DNA of 64,000 nt from Kribbella sp. CA-293567 (GCF_027627575.1 NZ_CP114065.1:4650001-4714000); one strand, 5' to 3'. Positions 39,913 through 50,202 are shown, numbered from the stretch's first letter. Notes: generated from the sequence alone by a model not told the origin. Numbers and translations: made by a program.

Positions 39913-41225
39913 CAGTTCTCACCCGGGAAACGCGCGGACACGGCAGCGCCGTGGGCCGGCAGATCCTCGGCGTTGGCCAGCGCGACGACGTGTCCGGCGA
40001 CCTCCCGCAGCGCCTCGCGGGAGTAGTTCACGACGTGCATCGCCTTCAGGAAGCTGCGCACGGACAGGCCGGACGAGTGGCACGCGCAGCCCGCGGTCGG
40101 GAGGACGTGGTTCGACCCGGCGCAGTAGTCACCCAAGGACACCGGCGACCAGGCACCGACGAAGATCGCGCCGGCGTTGCCGATCAGCAGCGAGCGTTCC
40201 TCGGCGTCGACGGTCTGGATCTCCAGGTGCTCGGCCGCATACGCATCGACGACAGCGGTGCCCTGCTCCAGATCGTCGACCAGGACGACGGCGGACTGCT
40301 GCCCGCCGAGCGCCTCGACGACCCGTTCGTGGTGCTTGGTCTTCGGCACCTGGACCGCGAGCTCGGCCTCGACCGCCGCGGCCAGCGTCTCGCTCGGCGT
40401 GACCAGCAGGCTCGCGGCCATCGGGTCGTGCTCGGCCTGGCTGATCAGGTCGGCGGCCACGTGGGCCGCATCGGCGGAGTCGTCGGCCAGTACGGCGATC
40501 TCGGTCGGCCCCGCCTCGGAGTCGATCCCGACCTCGCTCTGCACGAACCGCTTGGCCGCGACGACATAGATGTTGCCGGGACCGGTGATCAGGTTGACCT
40601 TGCGGCAGCCCTCGAAGCCGTACGCGAAGCCGGCGATCGCCTGCGACCCACCCATCGCGTAGACCTCGTCGATCCCGAGCATCGCGCAGACGGCGAGCAC
40701 GGTCGGGTGCGGCAGACCACCGAACTCCTTCTGCGGCGGCGACGCCAGCGCCAGCGAGGTGACCCCGGCCACCTGAGCCGGTACGACGTTCATCAGCACG
40801 CTGGAAGCCAGCGGCGCACGACCACCCGGAACGTAGAGCCCGACCCGCTGCACCGGCACGAGCCGCTGCGTCACCCGGCCACCGGGTGCGGGCTCCGACT
40901 CGACGTCACTGCCGCGCTCGTCCAGGCTGACCTCGCGGACCCGCCGGATCGACTCCTCGAGCGCCGCGCGCACCGTGGGATCCAGCTCTTCGAGCGCGGT
41001 CTTGAGCGCCTCGGCCGGGACCCGGACGTCCTCCACCCGGACATGGTCGAACTTCTCGCCGTACTCCCTGATCGCCTCGAGGCCGCGATGACGGACGTCC
41101 AGGCAGATCGGTCGGACGACGTCGAGGGCAGCCTCGACGTCGAATACGGCTCGGGGGACCAGGGCTTGGAGGTCGAGAACCTCTCCGGCTGCCACTCGGC
41201 CCCGCAGGTCGACGCGGCGAATCAT
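39912..41225 (-). CDS. hisD: Histidinol dehydrogenase
   Basis: Zinc and NAD-dependent enzyme that oxidises histidinol to histidine. It is the first gene of the hisD-hisC-hisB-hisH run, 437 aa. Family segments include [20 protein letters not shown], the [14 protein letters not shown] segment, [14 protein letters not shown] and [11 protein letters not shown]. The promoter should lie in the 123-bp gap to the divergent LON-domain gene. Confidence 0.96.
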   Translation of the reverse strand: MIRRVDLRGRVAAGEVLDLQALVPRAVFDVEAALDVVRPICLDVRHRGLEAIREYGEKFDHVRVEDVRVPAEALKTALEELDPTVRAALEESIRRVREVSLDERGSDVESEPAPGGRVTQRLVPVQRVGLYVPGGRAPLASSVLMNVVPAQVAGVTSLALASPPQKEFGGLPHPTVLAVCAMLGIDEVYAMGGSQAIAGFAYGFEGCRKVNLITGPGNIYVVAAKRFVQSEVGIDSEAGPTEIAVLADDSADAAHVAADLISQAEHDPMAASLLVTPSETLAAAVEAELAVQVPKTKHHERVVEALGGQQSAVVLVDDLEQGTAVVDAYAAEHLEIQTVDAEERSLLIGNAGAIFVGAWSPVSLGDYCAGSNHVLPTAGCACHSSGLSVRSFLKAMHVVNYSREALREVAGHVVALANAEDLPAHGAAVSARFPGEN

Positions 41226-41348
41226 GGGCCCAGTCTAGTGGTCGCCTCCCCCGGCCCTCGCGCCCTGTCCGTACTCCGCACCAGCTGCCCTCGGCGCCGC
41301 CGGAACGCTGCACCTTTCGATCGTGGTCGATGCCCTAGGCTCAGCGGC

Positions 41349-42017
41349 ATGGACTCCCGCCTGCCTCTTCTCACTGTCGACACAGTGATCTTTCCTGGGC
41401 TGGTGCTCCCGATCCCCGTCACCGACGTGCAGGGGCGGTCGGTGATCCGCGATCTGGTGGAGAACGGCGGCGAGATGGCGTGCGGCGCCGTCGCGGTCCG
41501 GGACGGCTACGAGCTCGGCGACCGGGTGTTCCGTTCGCTGTACGGCACGGGCTGCGCGGCGACCATCTCGGAGATCTCGCTCGACGCCGACGACGACGGA
41601 CCGGTCGAGATCACGCTGACCGGCAACCGCCGGTTCAAGGTGGCCGAGCTCGACAGCGGCGGCGACTACCTGGTCGCCGACGTCGAGTGGCTGGACGAGG
41701 AGCCCGGGGACGATCCGCTCGGTACGGCGACGGTCGCGGTCGCCCGCTTCCGCCGGTACGCCGCCGCGGTCACGGAGATCTCGCAGCCCGGACTGCACAT
41801 CGGCTCGCTGCCGGACGATCCCGGCATCCTGTCCTACCTGATGTCTGCCGCGATGACGCTGGTCACGCCGGACCGGCAGAAGCTGCTGGAAGCACTGGAC
41901 ACCACCACCCGGCTCGCCCAGCTGGTCGGGTTGCTCGACACGGAACTCGCCGCGATGAAGGCACTGCCCTCGCTGCCGGCGGTCGACATCCCGTGGTCGG
42001 ACATGTGCCCCAACTGA
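41349..42017 (+). CDS. LON peptidase substrate-binding domain protein
   Basis: Stand-alone LON N-terminal (substrate-binding) domain of 222 aa with no ATPase or protease domain. The sequence opens LPLLTVDTVIFPGLVLPI and contains TISEISLDADDDGPVEITLTG-type segments and a C-terminal helical bundle. Such proteins are common in actinobacteria, but their function is unclear. It starts divergently from hisD. Confidence 0.85.
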   Translation: MDSRLPLLTVDTVIFPGLVLPIPVTDVQGRSVIRDLVENGGEMACGAVAVRDGYELGDRVFRSLYGTGCAATISEISLDADDDGPVEITLTGNRRFKVAELDSGGDYLVADVEWLDEEPGDDPLGTATVAVARFRRYAAAVTEISQPGLHIGSLPDDPGILSYLMSAAMTLVTPDRQKLLEALDTTTRLAQLVGLLDTELAAMKALPSLPAVDIPWSDMCPN

Positions 42018-42018
42018 G

Positions 42019-42402
42019 ATGGCCGCGGAACCACCCGAACTGACCGCGGCACGCCTCCAGGTCCAGTCCGCTCTCCGGGAGGGCTGGGAGCCGACCGGCA
42101 CCGACCAGTACTGGCTCGGTCAGGTCTGTTATGCCTTGCACAGCTACCTCGACCTGAACGGCGAGTGGACCGCCGCGCACTTCGAGATCTGGCAACACGG
42201 CCTCGACATGTACTCCGATGTCGGCCAGATCATCACCGTCGTCTCCCGCGCCTTCACCGACGCCCTCGCCGCTGACCTCTCCCCCGTCGTCCGCACCCTG
42301 CTCGAGGTCGCCTCGACCTGGGAACCCACCCCGGTCTCTGCCGACTCCCCGTGGCGCCAACTCGCCTGGTCCCTCGTCCCCGACGAGCACGACCCGTACT
42401 GA
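42019..42402 (+). CDS. Conserved-looking hypothetical protein
   Basis: Not recognised. A 127-aa, Trp-rich acidic protein beginning MAAEPPELTAARLQVQSAL, without signal peptide or membrane segment and predicted mostly helical. It starts one base after the LON-domain gene stop, so the two are cotranscribed. Codon usage is like that of its neighbours, which supports a real gene. Confidence 0.7.
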   Translation: MAAEPPELTAARLQVQSALREGWEPTGTDQYWLGQVCYALHSYLDLNGEWTAAHFEIWQHGLDMYSDVGQIITVVSRAFTDALAADLSPVVRTLLEVASTWEPTPVSADSPWRQLAWSLVPDEHDPY

Positions 42403-42416
42403 TCCCAAATCATTCC

Positions 42417-42446
42417 TTGACACGAATATTCTTCATAGTGAATAGT
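42417..42446 (+). promoter_or_regulatory. Promoter with overlapping palindromic operator for the ArsR-SRPBCC gene
   Basis: A perfect TTGACA at 42417-42422, an 18-bp spacer and AATAGT at 42441-42446, ending 7 bp before the ATG, so the transcript should be leaderless. An inverted repeat TTCA-N3-TGAA (42432-42442), flanked by ATTC/GAAT, sits in the spacer and overlaps the -10. That is the expected place for an autorepressor operator. Confidence 0.65.
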
Positions 42447-42453
42447 TCGAGTC

Positions 42454-43290
42454 ATGGAAGCACTGATGGTGGCGCTGGCTGATCCGGTCCGGTGGCGGCT
42501 GGTCCGCCTGCTGGCCGAGCGGCCCCGGCCGGTTGGAGTGCTGGCTCAGTTGGCGGAGGCTCGGCAGCCGCAGACGACCAAGCATCTGCAGACACTGGAG
42601 CGGGCCGGAGTGGTCAGTTCTCAGCGCACCGGGCAACGGCGGATCTACTCGCTGGAGCCGGGGCCGTTGCGGGAGTTGGCGGCGGCGCTGGAGCAACTGG
42701 CAGGTGCCGTCGAGCGGCCGGATGGCGCGCAGGCGGCGTACGAGCGACATGGGGCGACCGTCGAGGGCGAGCGGCTCGCGGCCGAGGACGAGGGGTGGGC
42801 CGATGGCCGGAGGTTCGAGTTCCATCGGTCGCTCAGCGGGAGTCCCGAGCTGGTCTGGCGCCATCTGACCGAGGCAGAACTGCTCGGTCAGTGGTGGACG
42901 CCGGCCGACCTCCGTGTCTCCGAGCTCCTCTTCGAGGCGGAGCCGGGTGGGCGGGTCGTGCTCGAGTACCGCGACGCCGAGGACGCCGACGGGTCCGACC
43001 AGATCGCGGGGCGCTCCGAAGGCGTGGTCACCGGCGTACAGGTCGGTGAGCACCTTGCCTACGACAACTCCCCGCTGCTCCCCGACGGCAGCTTCGCCTT
43101 CACCGCACACGTCGAACTGGACCTTCGACCCACCGCCTCCGGTACGGCGCTCGACGTCACCTACCGGATCACCGGCAGCACCATCGACTCCGCCGACTTC
43201 ATCGCAGGAATCGAGCTCGGCTTCGGCCAGAGCCTCGACAAGCTGGTGGCGACCCTCGCCGCCGATCCCACGCCAAGGAGCATGCAATGA
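42454..43290 (+). CDS. ArsR-family repressor fused to an SRPBCC/AHSA1 domain
   Basis: Two-domain protein of 278 aa. Residues 1-90 are an ArsR winged helix-turn-helix (LADPVRWRLVRLLAERPRPV, with PQTTKHLQTLERAGVVSSQR as recognition helix). Residues about 115-275 are an AHSA1/START-like lipid-binding fold (FHRSLSGSPELVWRHLTEAE, GQWWTPADL). The domain pairing suggests a repressor that binds a hydrophobic ligand. No ribosome-binding site is present, fitting a leaderless start. It overlaps the downstream reductase gene by four bases (ATGA). Confidence 0.88.
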   Translation: MEALMVALADPVRWRLVRLLAERPRPVGVLAQLAEARQPQTTKHLQTLERAGVVSSQRTGQRRIYSLEPGPLRELAAALEQLAGAVERPDGAQAAYERHGATVEGERLAAEDEGWADGRRFEFHRSLSGSPELVWRHLTEAELLGQWWTPADLRVSELLFEAEPGGRVVLEYRDAEDADGSDQIAGRSEGVVTGVQVGEHLAYDNSPLLPDGSFAFTAHVELDLRPTASGTALDVTYRITGSTIDSADFIAGIELGFGQSLDKLVATLAADPTPRSMQ

Positions 43291-43877
43291 CCGATCGCCT
43301 CGTGACCGCGAACCTGAACCTCTCCCTCGACGGCCACTACAACGGCCCCGGCGGCCCCGGCGACCTGAGCGCGATCATCCCGTTCGCGACCACCGACGTT
43401 GCTCGCGACCACATGACCCGCCTGTACAAGAACGCGACCACCGCCGTCCTCGGGCGGCTCAATGCCGAAGGCTTCCTGAGCTACTGGCCGTCCGTGGCCG
43501 ACGACGAGAACGCCGACCCGCGTGATCGCGGCTACGCCAAGTGGCTGGTCGCGACCGAGAAGGTGGTTTTCTCGACCACCTTGACCGACGCGCCCTGGGA
43601 ACGCACCCGCCTGGTGAACGCGCCGGCCGCCGACGTCATCACCGAGCTCAAGACCTCCGGCAAGGGCGAGATCCTCGTCAACAGCAGCGCGAGCGTCATC
43701 AAGGCGCTGCTCGCGGCAGACCTGCTCGATCGGCTCTATCTGATGATCACGCCGGTGATCACCGGTGGCGGCGAGCGGCTGTTCACCGCCGGTCTGCCGA
43801 CCACCCAGTGGGCGGTCACCCACCAGGAGACCGGTAAGTCCGGCGAGCTGGCGATGATCTACGACCGCGTCCGGTAG
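43287..43877 (+). CDS. Dihydrofolate-reductase-family protein (RibD C-terminal type)
   Basis: A 196-aa protein of the DHFR/RibD C-terminal superfamily. It shows NLNLSLDGHYNG, TTAVLGRLNAEGF, KVVFSTTLTDAPWERTRLV, and YLMITPVITGGGERLF. These stand-alone proteins probably reduce small molecules with NADPH, but natural substrates are mostly unknown. It is translationally coupled to the ArsR-SRPBCC gene and probably under its control. It is not the housekeeping dihydrofolate reductase. Confidence 0.85.
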   Translation: MTDRLVTANLNLSLDGHYNGPGGPGDLSAIIPFATTDVARDHMTRLYKNATTAVLGRLNAEGFLSYWPSVADDENADPRDRGYAKWLVATEKVVFSTTLTDAPWERTRLVNAPAADVITELKTSGKGEILVNSSASVIKALLAADLLDRLYLMITPVITGGGERLFTAGLPTTQWAVTHQETGKSGELAMIYDRVR

Positions 43878-43909
43878 AGAAGTGCATCCCAGCGCGGTAT
43901 GGTTTTGGT

Positions 43910-44161
43910 ATGAGTAAGCAGATCACGGTGCGGTTGCCGGACGAACTGGTGGAGTTCATGGACCGGCTGGTGGATGACAACAAGGCGTCCAGCCGGGCGT
44001 CGGTGGTCGCGCGCGCGATGGAGCGGGAGCGGCGGCGGGAGCTGGCCGAGCGCGACGCGGCCATTCTCGAGGCGCACAGCCTGGCGGCTCGAGAAGATCC
44101 GGACGACCTCGACGGACTGGCGGTCACCGCCGGTGGAACTGTGCTGACCGATCTCGACTGA
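43910..44161 (+). CDS. Ribbon-helix-helix antitoxin (MazE-like)
   Basis: An 83-aa protein with an N-terminal ribbon-helix-helix (KQITVRLPDELVEFMDRLVD, then SSRASVVARAMERE) and a flexible acidic tail likely to wrap the toxin. TATGGT at 43898-43903 ends 6 bp before the ATG, so the mRNA may be leaderless. The stop overlaps the toxin start by one base (TGATG). Confidence 0.88.
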   Translation: MSKQITVRLPDELVEFMDRLVDDNKASSRASVVARAMERERRRELAERDAAILEAHSLAAREDPDDLDGLAVTAGGTVLTDLD

Positions 44162-44472
44162 TGCGCCCGTTGCACATCGCGCGGCTGGACAAGCCGCGCC
44201 CGGTGGTCGTGCTGACCCGGGAACTGATCCGTCCCCGCCTCACCAACGTCACGGTGGCCCCGATCACCAGCACCATCCGCGGTCTGTCGACCGAAGTACT
44301 GGTCGGCGTCCGGAACGGCCTGGACCATCCCAGCGCGATCAGCTGCGACAACGTCCAGACCATCCCCAAACTTCAGCTCGGCCGCCTGATCGGCTACCTG
44401 CTGCCCGACCAGGAAGCAGCCCTCGCCGAAGCCATCACCCTCGCCTTCGACCTCGAGGCCGACCTGCTCTGA
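44161..44472 (+). CDS. MazF/PemK-family toxin
   Basis: A 103-aa protein with the MazF layout: KPRPVVVLTRELIRPRLTNV, then TVAPITSTIRGLSTEV and the SAISCDNVQTIPKLQL core. MazF toxins are mRNA interferases that cut single-stranded RNA at short sequences. It is coupled to the upstream antitoxin and converges on ilvD with a 5-bp gap. Confidence 0.88.
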   Translation: MRPLHIARLDKPRPVVVLTRELIRPRLTNVTVAPITSTIRGLSTEVLVGVRNGLDHPSAISCDNVQTIPKLQLGRLIGYLLPDQEAALAEAITLAFDLEADLL

Positions 44473-44477
44473 CCTGC

Positions 44478-46328
44478 TCAGCCGAGCTTGGTGACGTCTC
44501 GTACTGCGCCCTTGTCGGCGCTGGTGGCCATCGCGGCGTAGGCGCGGAGGGCGGCGGAGACCTTGCGGTCGCGGGACTTGGGGGCGTAGACGCCGCCGAG
44601 CGCTTCGCGGCGGGCGGAGAGGACGTCGTCGGAGACCAGCAGCTCGATCGAGCGGTTGGGGATGTCGATCCGGATCAGGTCGCCGTCCTCGACCAGGGCG
44701 ATGGTGCCGCCCGACGCCGCCTCGGGGGAAGCGTGACCGATGGACAGGCCCGACGTACCGCCGGAGAAGCGGCCGTCGGTGACCAGCGCGCAGACCTTGC
44801 CCAGGCCGCGGCCCTTCAGGAACGACGTCGGGTAGAGCATCTCCTGCATGCCGGGACCGCCCTTGGGGCCCTCGTACCGGATCACCACCACGTCGCCGGG
44901 CTTGATCGCCTTGGCGAGGATCTTCTCGACCGCCTCGTCCTGCGACTCGCAGACGACGGCCGGGCCCTCGAAGGTCCAGATCGACTCGTCGACGCCGGCG
45001 GTCTTGACCACGCAGCCGTCGAGCGCCAGGTTGCCCTTCAGCACCGCCAGTCCACCGTCGGCGGAGTACGCGTGCTCGAGGTCGCGGATGCACCCGCCGG
45101 CCGCGTCGGTGTCCAGCGTCTCCCACCGCTCGGACTGCGAGAACGCCGTCGCCGACCGCTTGCACCCGGGCGCCGCGTGCCACAGCTCGACGGCCTCGGG
45201 CGACGGCGAGCCGCTGCGCACGTCCCAGGTCTTCAGCCAGTCGTCGATGGACGGGCTGTGCACGGTGTGGATGTCCTCGTTCAGCAGGCCCGCGCGGTAC
45301 AGCTCCCCCAGGATCGCCGGGATGCCACCGGCGCGGTGCACGTCCTCCATGTAGTACGTGCCGCCGGGAGCGACGTTCGGCGCGACCTTCGCCAGGCAGG
45401 GCACCTTGCGCGAGACGGCGTTGATGTCGTCCAGATCGAAGTCGACCTCGGCCTCCTGGGCGGCGGCCAGCAGGTGCAGGATCGTGTTCGTCGAGCCGCC
45501 CATCGCGATGTCGAGCGCCATCGCGTTCTCGAAGGCCGCCCGGGAGGCGACCGTGCGCGGCAGGACGGTCCCGTCGTCGGTTTCGTAGTACCGCTTGGTG
45601 ATCTCGACCACCGTCCGGCCGGCGTTCTGGTAGAGCGCCTTGCGGGCGGTGTGGGTCGCCAGCACCGAGCCGTTGCCGGGCAGCGCGAGGCCGATCGCCT
45701 CGGCCAGGCAGTTCATCGAGTTCGCGGTGAACATGCCCGAGCACGACCCGCAGGTCGGGCAGGCGTTCTCCTCGATCCGCAGGATGTCCTCGTCGGAGAC
45801 GTTCTCGTTGACCGCCTCCGACATCGCGTCGATCAGGTCCAGCTTGCGCACGGTGCCGTCGACCAGCGTGGCCCGGCCGGCCTCCATCGGGCCGCCGGAG
45901 ACGAAGACGGTCGGGATGTTCAGCCGGAGCGCGGCCATCAGCATGCCCGGGGTGATCTTGTCGCAGTTGGAGATGCAGATCAGCGCGTCGGCGCAGTGCG
46001 CCTCCACCATGTACTCGACCGAGTCCGCGATCAGGTCACGCGAGGGCAGGCTGTAGAGCATCCCGCCGTGGCCCATCGCGATCCCGTCGTCCACGGCGAT
46101 CGTGTTGAACTCCCGCGGGATCCCGCCGGCCGCGTGGATCGCCTCGGACACGATCCGGCCGACCGGCTGCAGGTGGGTGTGCCCGGGGACGAACTCGGTG
46201 AAGCTGTTGGCGACCGCGATGATCGGCTTGCCGAAGTCCTCTCGGGCGACGCCGGAGGCCATCATGAGGGCGCGGGCGCCCGCCATGTTGCGGCCGTTGG
46301 TGACGGTACGGGACCTCAGTTCGGGCAC
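44478..46328 (-). CDS. ilvD: Dihydroxy-acid dehydratase
   Basis: Iron-sulfur enzyme of branched-chain amino acid synthesis that makes the 2-keto acids for valine, leucine and isoleucine. At 616 aa it has normal length, with [19 protein letters not shown], the cluster cysteines in NCDK and [20 protein letters not shown], the [15 protein letters not shown] segment, and [13 protein letters not shown]-like ([13 protein letters not shown]). The GTG start has GGAGAGA about 6-10 nt upstream. It is a single gene, divergent from an AraC-family regulator. Confidence 0.97.
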   Translation of the reverse strand: MPELRSRTVTNGRNMAGARALMMASGVAREDFGKPIIAVANSFTEFVPGHTHLQPVGRIVSEAIHAAGGIPREFNTIAVDDGIAMGHGGMLYSLPSRDLIADSVEYMVEAHCADALICISNCDKITPGMLMAALRLNIPTVFVSGGPMEAGRATLVDGTVRKLDLIDAMSEAVNENVSDEDILRIEENACPTCGSCSGMFTANSMNCLAEAIGLALPGNGSVLATHTARKALYQNAGRTVVEITKRYYETDDGTVLPRTVASRAAFENAMALDIAMGGSTNTILHLLAAAQEAEVDFDLDDINAVSRKVPCLAKVAPNVAPGGTYYMEDVHRAGGIPAILGELYRAGLLNEDIHTVHSPSIDDWLKTWDVRSGSPSPEAVELWHAAPGCKRSATAFSQSERWETLDTDAAGGCIRDLEHAYSADGGLAVLKGNLALDGCVVKTAGVDESIWTFEGPAVVCESQDEAVEKILAKAIKPGDVVVIRYEGPKGGPGMQEMLYPTSFLKGRGLGKVCALVTDGRFSGGTSGLSIGHASPEAASGGTIALVEDGDLIRIDIPNRSIELLVSDDVLSARREALGGVYAPKSRDRKVSAALRAYAAMATSADKGAVRDVTKLG

Positions 46329-46466
46329 GACGATCTCTCCAAAACCTCGACTTGACGACTACTGGCATGGTGCCACTTCCGGTCCAGATGCCGAAACGCC
46401 GGTCCCGGATGGCGGATGCGGTGCCGCTCGCGAGCTTTTGTCCGAGGGTGGATCTAGCCTGAGGAG

Positions 46467-47309
46467 ATGGAGGGCTTCGAGCACCACGTGCGCAGGCCGC
46501 ATCCTGCCCTGCGGCGCTGTCTGGGCGACCTCACCGGTTACGCGTACTACGGCGAGCCGCTCGGGCTGCATCGTGGTCTGCCCTCGCAGTACCTGACGAT
46601 CGTCATCAGCCTGGACGAGCCGTTGGGCATCGCCTGGCCGGACTCCCCCGTGGAGAAGTTCCAGACGGTGGTCAGTGGACTGCACTCGACCGCCGTCCGG
46701 ATCGGCGACTCCGCCAACTCCGCGGGGATCCAGCTGGCGCTCACGCCGGAGGGGTCGCGAGCGCTGCTAGGGCAACCGTCCGGGGAGCTCGCGTCGCTGA
46801 TGCTGGACGTGGACACGCTGCTGGGCGTCTCGGCGCAGGAGGTCGGCGAGCGACTGAGGGCCACGCCGCACTGGCACGAGCGCTTCGACCTGGTGGAGCG
46901 ATTGTTGCTCGAAGCGTGGCGTGACGAGCCGATCGGTGCGCCCCGCGCCGAGCTCAGCTGGGCCTGGCGGCGGTTGCGCGAGACGGCCGGCGGCGTCGGC
47001 GTACAGGAGCTGGCGCGGGAGGTCGGCTGGAGCCGGCGGCATCTGACCGAGCGGTTCCGCGCGGAGTACGGGTTGACGCCGAAGGTCGCCGCGCGAGTAC
47101 TCCGGTTCGAGCGGGCCGTGGCGCAACTGAAGGCCAGGCCGCGGACCAGGCTGGCGGATCTCGCGGCCGACCTCGGGTACGCCGATCAGGCGCATCTCAC
47201 CCGCGAGTGGCACGCGATCGCGGGCTGCTCGCCCCGGCAGTGGATGACCGAAGAGCTCCCATTCGTCCAAGACGACAGGCGGACCGCGGTCGCAGGATCG
47301 GGGGTATGA
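46467..47309 (+). CDS. AraC-family transcriptional regulator
   Basis: A 280-aa regulator. The N-terminal 150 residues are an effector-type domain, and the C-terminal two helix-turn-helix motifs are GVQELAREVGWSRRHLTERF with TPKVAARVLRFERA, and LADLAADLGYADQAHLTREW. It overlaps the downstream glyoxalase-family gene by four bases (ATGA), and this regulator/VOC pairing is common in actinobacteria. The 138-bp gap to ilvD holds the promoters of both. Confidence 0.9.
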   Translation: MEGFEHHVRRPHPALRRCLGDLTGYAYYGEPLGLHRGLPSQYLTIVISLDEPLGIAWPDSPVEKFQTVVSGLHSTAVRIGDSANSAGIQLALTPEGSRALLGQPSGELASLMLDVDTLLGVSAQEVGERLRATPHWHERFDLVERLLLEAWRDEPIGAPRAELSWAWRRLRETAGGVGVQELAREVGWSRRHLTERFRAEYGLTPKVAARVLRFERAVAQLKARPRTRLADLAADLGYADQAHLTREWHAIAGCSPRQWMTEELPFVQDDRRTAVAGSGV

Positions 47310-47743
47310 ACACGACGACGAACGACACCGTGATCGGGGTCTGGCCGACGCTGGTCTACCGCGACGGTCAAGCCGCGCTGAAGTTCCTCACCGAAGGGCT
47401 GGGGTTCACCCTGGTCGCCTCGTATCCCGGGGTGGCCGAAGGGTCGATCGCGCACGCCGAGCTGGCCTGGCCGGCCGGCGGCGGCGTGATGGTCAGCTCG
47501 ATCGATCGCCACACCGAGCCGAACGAGTTCGACAAGCTCGCCGCGCTGACCGCCTCGGTCTACCTGGTCTGCGACGATCCGGACGCGATCTGGCCGCAGG
47601 TGATGGCGGCCGGGGCGGCCGTAGTACGGGAGATGCGGGAGGAGGACTACGGGTCGCGGGGCTTCAGCGTGGCTGATCCCGAAGGCAATGTCTGGAGCCT
47701 CGGCACCTATCGGGGCGCGTTGTCCACAGGGGGCCGACAGTGA
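47306..47743 (+). CDS. VOC (glyoxalase/bleomycin-resistance) family protein
   Basis: A 145-aa vicinal-oxygen-chelate fold protein with WPTLVYRDGQAALKFLTEGLGF in repeat 1 and REEDYGSRGFSVADPEGNVWSLG-type features (RGFSVADPEGNVWSLGTY) in repeat 2. The YGSR-DPEGN pattern is that of the PhnB-like subgroup. The exact activity is unknown. The gene is coupled to the AraC-type regulator upstream. Confidence 0.87.
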   Translation: MNTTTNDTVIGVWPTLVYRDGQAALKFLTEGLGFTLVASYPGVAEGSIAHAELAWPAGGGVMVSSIDRHTEPNEFDKLAALTASVYLVCDDPDAIWPQVMAAGAAVVREMREEDYGSRGFSVADPEGNVWSLGTYRGALSTGGRQ

Positions 47744-47769
47744 CTGCGCGATCTCCGTAGAATCGCCGG

Positions 47770-49617
47770 GTGACGCAGACGACCCAGCCGCTGGATGACA
47801 CCTCGAGCGAGGCCTTGCAGGTCCTGCACCGGGTGTTCGGGTACGACTCGTTCCGGGGTGAGCAACAGGACATCATCGAGACGGTCGTGGCCGGTGGCGA
47901 CGCCCTGGTGCTGATGCCGACCGGCGGCGGCAAGTCGCTGTGCTACCAGATCCCGGCCCTGGTCCGGGCGGGCGTCGGGGTGGTCATCTCGCCGCTGATC
48001 GCGTTGATGCAGGACCAGGTCGACGCGTTGACCGCGCTCGGCGTTCGGGCCGGCTTCCTCAACTCGACCCAGGACCACGAGCAGCGGCGCGAGGTCGAGC
48101 AGGCGTTCCTGTCCGGCGAGCTCGATCTGCTCTACCTGGCGCCCGAGCGGCTCCGGGTGGAGGCCACGACACGGCTGCTCGACCAGGGCAAGATCGCGCT
48201 GTTCGCGATCGACGAGGCGCACTGTGTGTCCCAGTGGGGCCACGACTTCCGTCCCGACTACCTGATGCTCTCCGAGCTGCACGAGCGCTGGCCCGACGTA
48301 CCGCGGATCGCGCTGACCGCCACCGCGACCGAAGCGACGCACGCCGAGATCGCCACCCGGCTGAACCTCGGCTCCGCCAAGCACTTCGTCGCCAGCTTCG
48401 ACCGGCCCAACATCCAGTACCGGATCGTCTCCAAGGACAGCCCGCAGCGGCAACTGCTCGACCTGCTGCGCACCGAGCACGCCGGTGACGCCGGCATCGT
48501 CTACTGCCTGTCCCGCAACAGCGTCGAGAAGACCGCCACCTTCCTGACCCAGAACGGGATCGAGGCCGTCCCGTACCACGCCGGCCTGGACAGCCGGGTC
48601 CGGGCGAGGAACCAGTCGCGCTTCCTCCGCGAGGACGGCCTGGTGGTGGTCGCGACGATCGCCTTCGGGATGGGGATCGACAAACCCGACGTGCGGTTCG
48701 TCGCGCATCTCGACCTGCCGAAGTCGGTCGAGGGCTACTACCAGGAGACCGGGCGCGCCGGCCGGGACGGGCTGCCGTCGACGGCCTGGCTGGCCTACGG
48801 GCTGCAGGACGTCGTCCAGCAACGCAAGATGATCGACACCTCCGAGGGCGACGCGGCGCATCGCCGGCGGCTCGGCACCCACCTCGACGCGATGCTCGCG
48901 CTGTGCGAGACCGTGCAGTGCCGCCGCGAGCAGCTGCTCGCGTACTTCGGGCAGAAGGGCGAGCCGTGTGGCAACTGCGACACCTGCCTGACCCCACCGG
49001 AGTCGTGGGACGGCACGATCCCGGCGCAGATGCTGCTCTCCACGGTCTACCGGCTGCAGCACGAGCGGAACCAGAAGTTCGGCGCCGGCCAGGTGATCGA
49101 CATCCTGCTCGGCAAGGTCACCCCGAAGGTCACCCAGTTCCGGCACGAGGAGCTGAGCGTGTTCGGGATCGGCACCGACCTCAAGGACACCGAATGGCGC
49201 GGCGTGGTCCGGCAACTGCTGGCCCAACGCCTGCTCACGGTGGAGGGCGACTACGGCACGCTGGTGCTCACCGAGGACAGTGCCGAGGTGCTCGGACGCC
49301 GGCGGGACGTGATGATGCGGCGCGAGCCGGAGCGCGCGGCGCGGTCCTCGCGGTCCAGCGGCGGTGGCAAGAAGAAGGCCGTGGTCGACCTCGCTCCGGA
49401 GGCCGCGCCGGTGTTCGAGCGGCTGCGCGCCTGGCGAGGCGCGGTCGCCAAGGAGACCGGCGTCCCGGCGTACGTGATCTTCCACGACGCGACCCTGCGG
49501 CAGATCGCGACCGAGGTGCCGACCAGTCTGGCCGAGCTCGGCCGGATCAGCGGCGTCGGCGAGAACAAGCTCGCGAAGTACGGCGAGGGGGTTCTGGAGG
49601 CGCTCGCCGCCGAGTAG
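47770..49617 (+). CDS. recQ: ATP-dependent DNA helicase RecQ
   Basis: 3'-5' DNA helicase for recombination and repair, 615 aa. Walker A is MPTGGGKS (about 49-56), and the DEAH box sits in [19 protein letters not shown]. Later motifs include [15 protein letters not shown] and [18 protein letters not shown] with [11 protein letters not shown] zinc-binding CGNCDTC site, the RQC domain and a C-terminal HRDC domain ([15 protein letters not shown] to [17 protein letters not shown]) follow. The start is GTG at 47770. Confidence 0.96.
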   Translation: MTQTTQPLDDTSSEALQVLHRVFGYDSFRGEQQDIIETVVAGGDALVLMPTGGGKSLCYQIPALVRAGVGVVISPLIALMQDQVDALTALGVRAGFLNSTQDHEQRREVEQAFLSGELDLLYLAPERLRVEATTRLLDQGKIALFAIDEAHCVSQWGHDFRPDYLMLSELHERWPDVPRIALTATATEATHAEIATRLNLGSAKHFVASFDRPNIQYRIVSKDSPQRQLLDLLRTEHAGDAGIVYCLSRNSVEKTATFLTQNGIEAVPYHAGLDSRVRARNQSRFLREDGLVVVATIAFGMGIDKPDVRFVAHLDLPKSVEGYYQETGRAGRDGLPSTAWLAYGLQDVVQQRKMIDTSEGDAAHRRRLGTHLDAMLALCETVQCRREQLLAYFGQKGEPCGNCDTCLTPPESWDGTIPAQMLLSTVYRLQHERNQKFGAGQVIDILLGKVTPKVTQFRHEELSVFGIGTDLKDTEWRGVVRQLLAQRLLTVEGDYGTLVLTEDSAEVLGRRRDVMMRREPERAARSSRSSGGGKKKAVVDLAPEAAPVFERLRAWRGAVAKETGVPAYVIFHDATLRQIATEVPTSLAELGRISGVGENKLAKYGEGVLEALAAE

Positions 49618-49629
49618 CCCGACCGGATC

Positions 49630-50202
49630 TCAATCCGTTGGTGGAGCAGCGTCAACAGCTCTGCTCAGTTGCGAGGCATCGCGCCACGTCATCCGCAGGC
49701 ACTTCGGAGATCCGTTGAGGCGAGTGTGGTCGCCGCCCGGCGGTGGAACTGCTGCCGTCTCCCCTTCGGTGGCGCCGACCGCGCGGTAGAAGTGCTGGCC
49801 GGCCGTGTTCTGCTGGAGCACCCACAGGTAGATCGCGTCGCCGATCGCCTGCTCCGTAACGGCTTCCGCCGCGCGGGCCAGGATCTTGCTGCCGATCCCG
49901 GTGCGGTGCCGGCCGTGCTGAACGTGCAGGTTGTCGACCAGGCTGCCCCAGACCGGATCATGATCGAGCATCACGTGAACGAAAGCGGCCAACCGATCAC
50001 CGTCCTCGGCGATGATGGTGACCGTACCGGCCGGCGCGGCGAGCCGCTCCGACCAGACCGCGCGACGCTCGGTGTCGAGGTCGCCATCAAGGAACGAGTC
50101 CGAGAAGGCACCCCGGTAGTGCCGGCGCCAGTTGTCCGCATGCAACGCGGCGATCCCCTCGGCATCAGCCGGTCCACCTGAACGAAACACCAGCGATCCC
50201 AC
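49630..50202 (-). CDS. GNAT family N-acetyltransferase
   Basis: Predicted acetyl-CoA-dependent N-acetyltransferase of 190 aa. It has VFRSGGPADAEGIAALHADNW at the N-terminus, the acetyl-CoA loop VQHGRHRTGIGSKILARAAE (Q/R-x-x-G-x-G/A pattern) and LWVLQQNTAGQHFYRAVGAT. The GTG at 50202 is chosen because GGAGG stands five bases upstream. The substrate is unknown. It is convergent with recQ. Confidence 0.85.
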   Translation of the reverse strand: MGSLVFRSGGPADAEGIAALHADNWRRHYRGAFSDSFLDGDLDTERRAVWSERLAAPAGTVTIIAEDGDRLAAFVHVMLDHDPVWGSLVDNLHVQHGRHRTGIGSKILARAAEAVTEQAIGDAIYLWVLQQNTAGQHFYRAVGATEGETAAVPPPGGDHTRLNGSPKCLRMTWRDASQLSRAVDAAPPTD

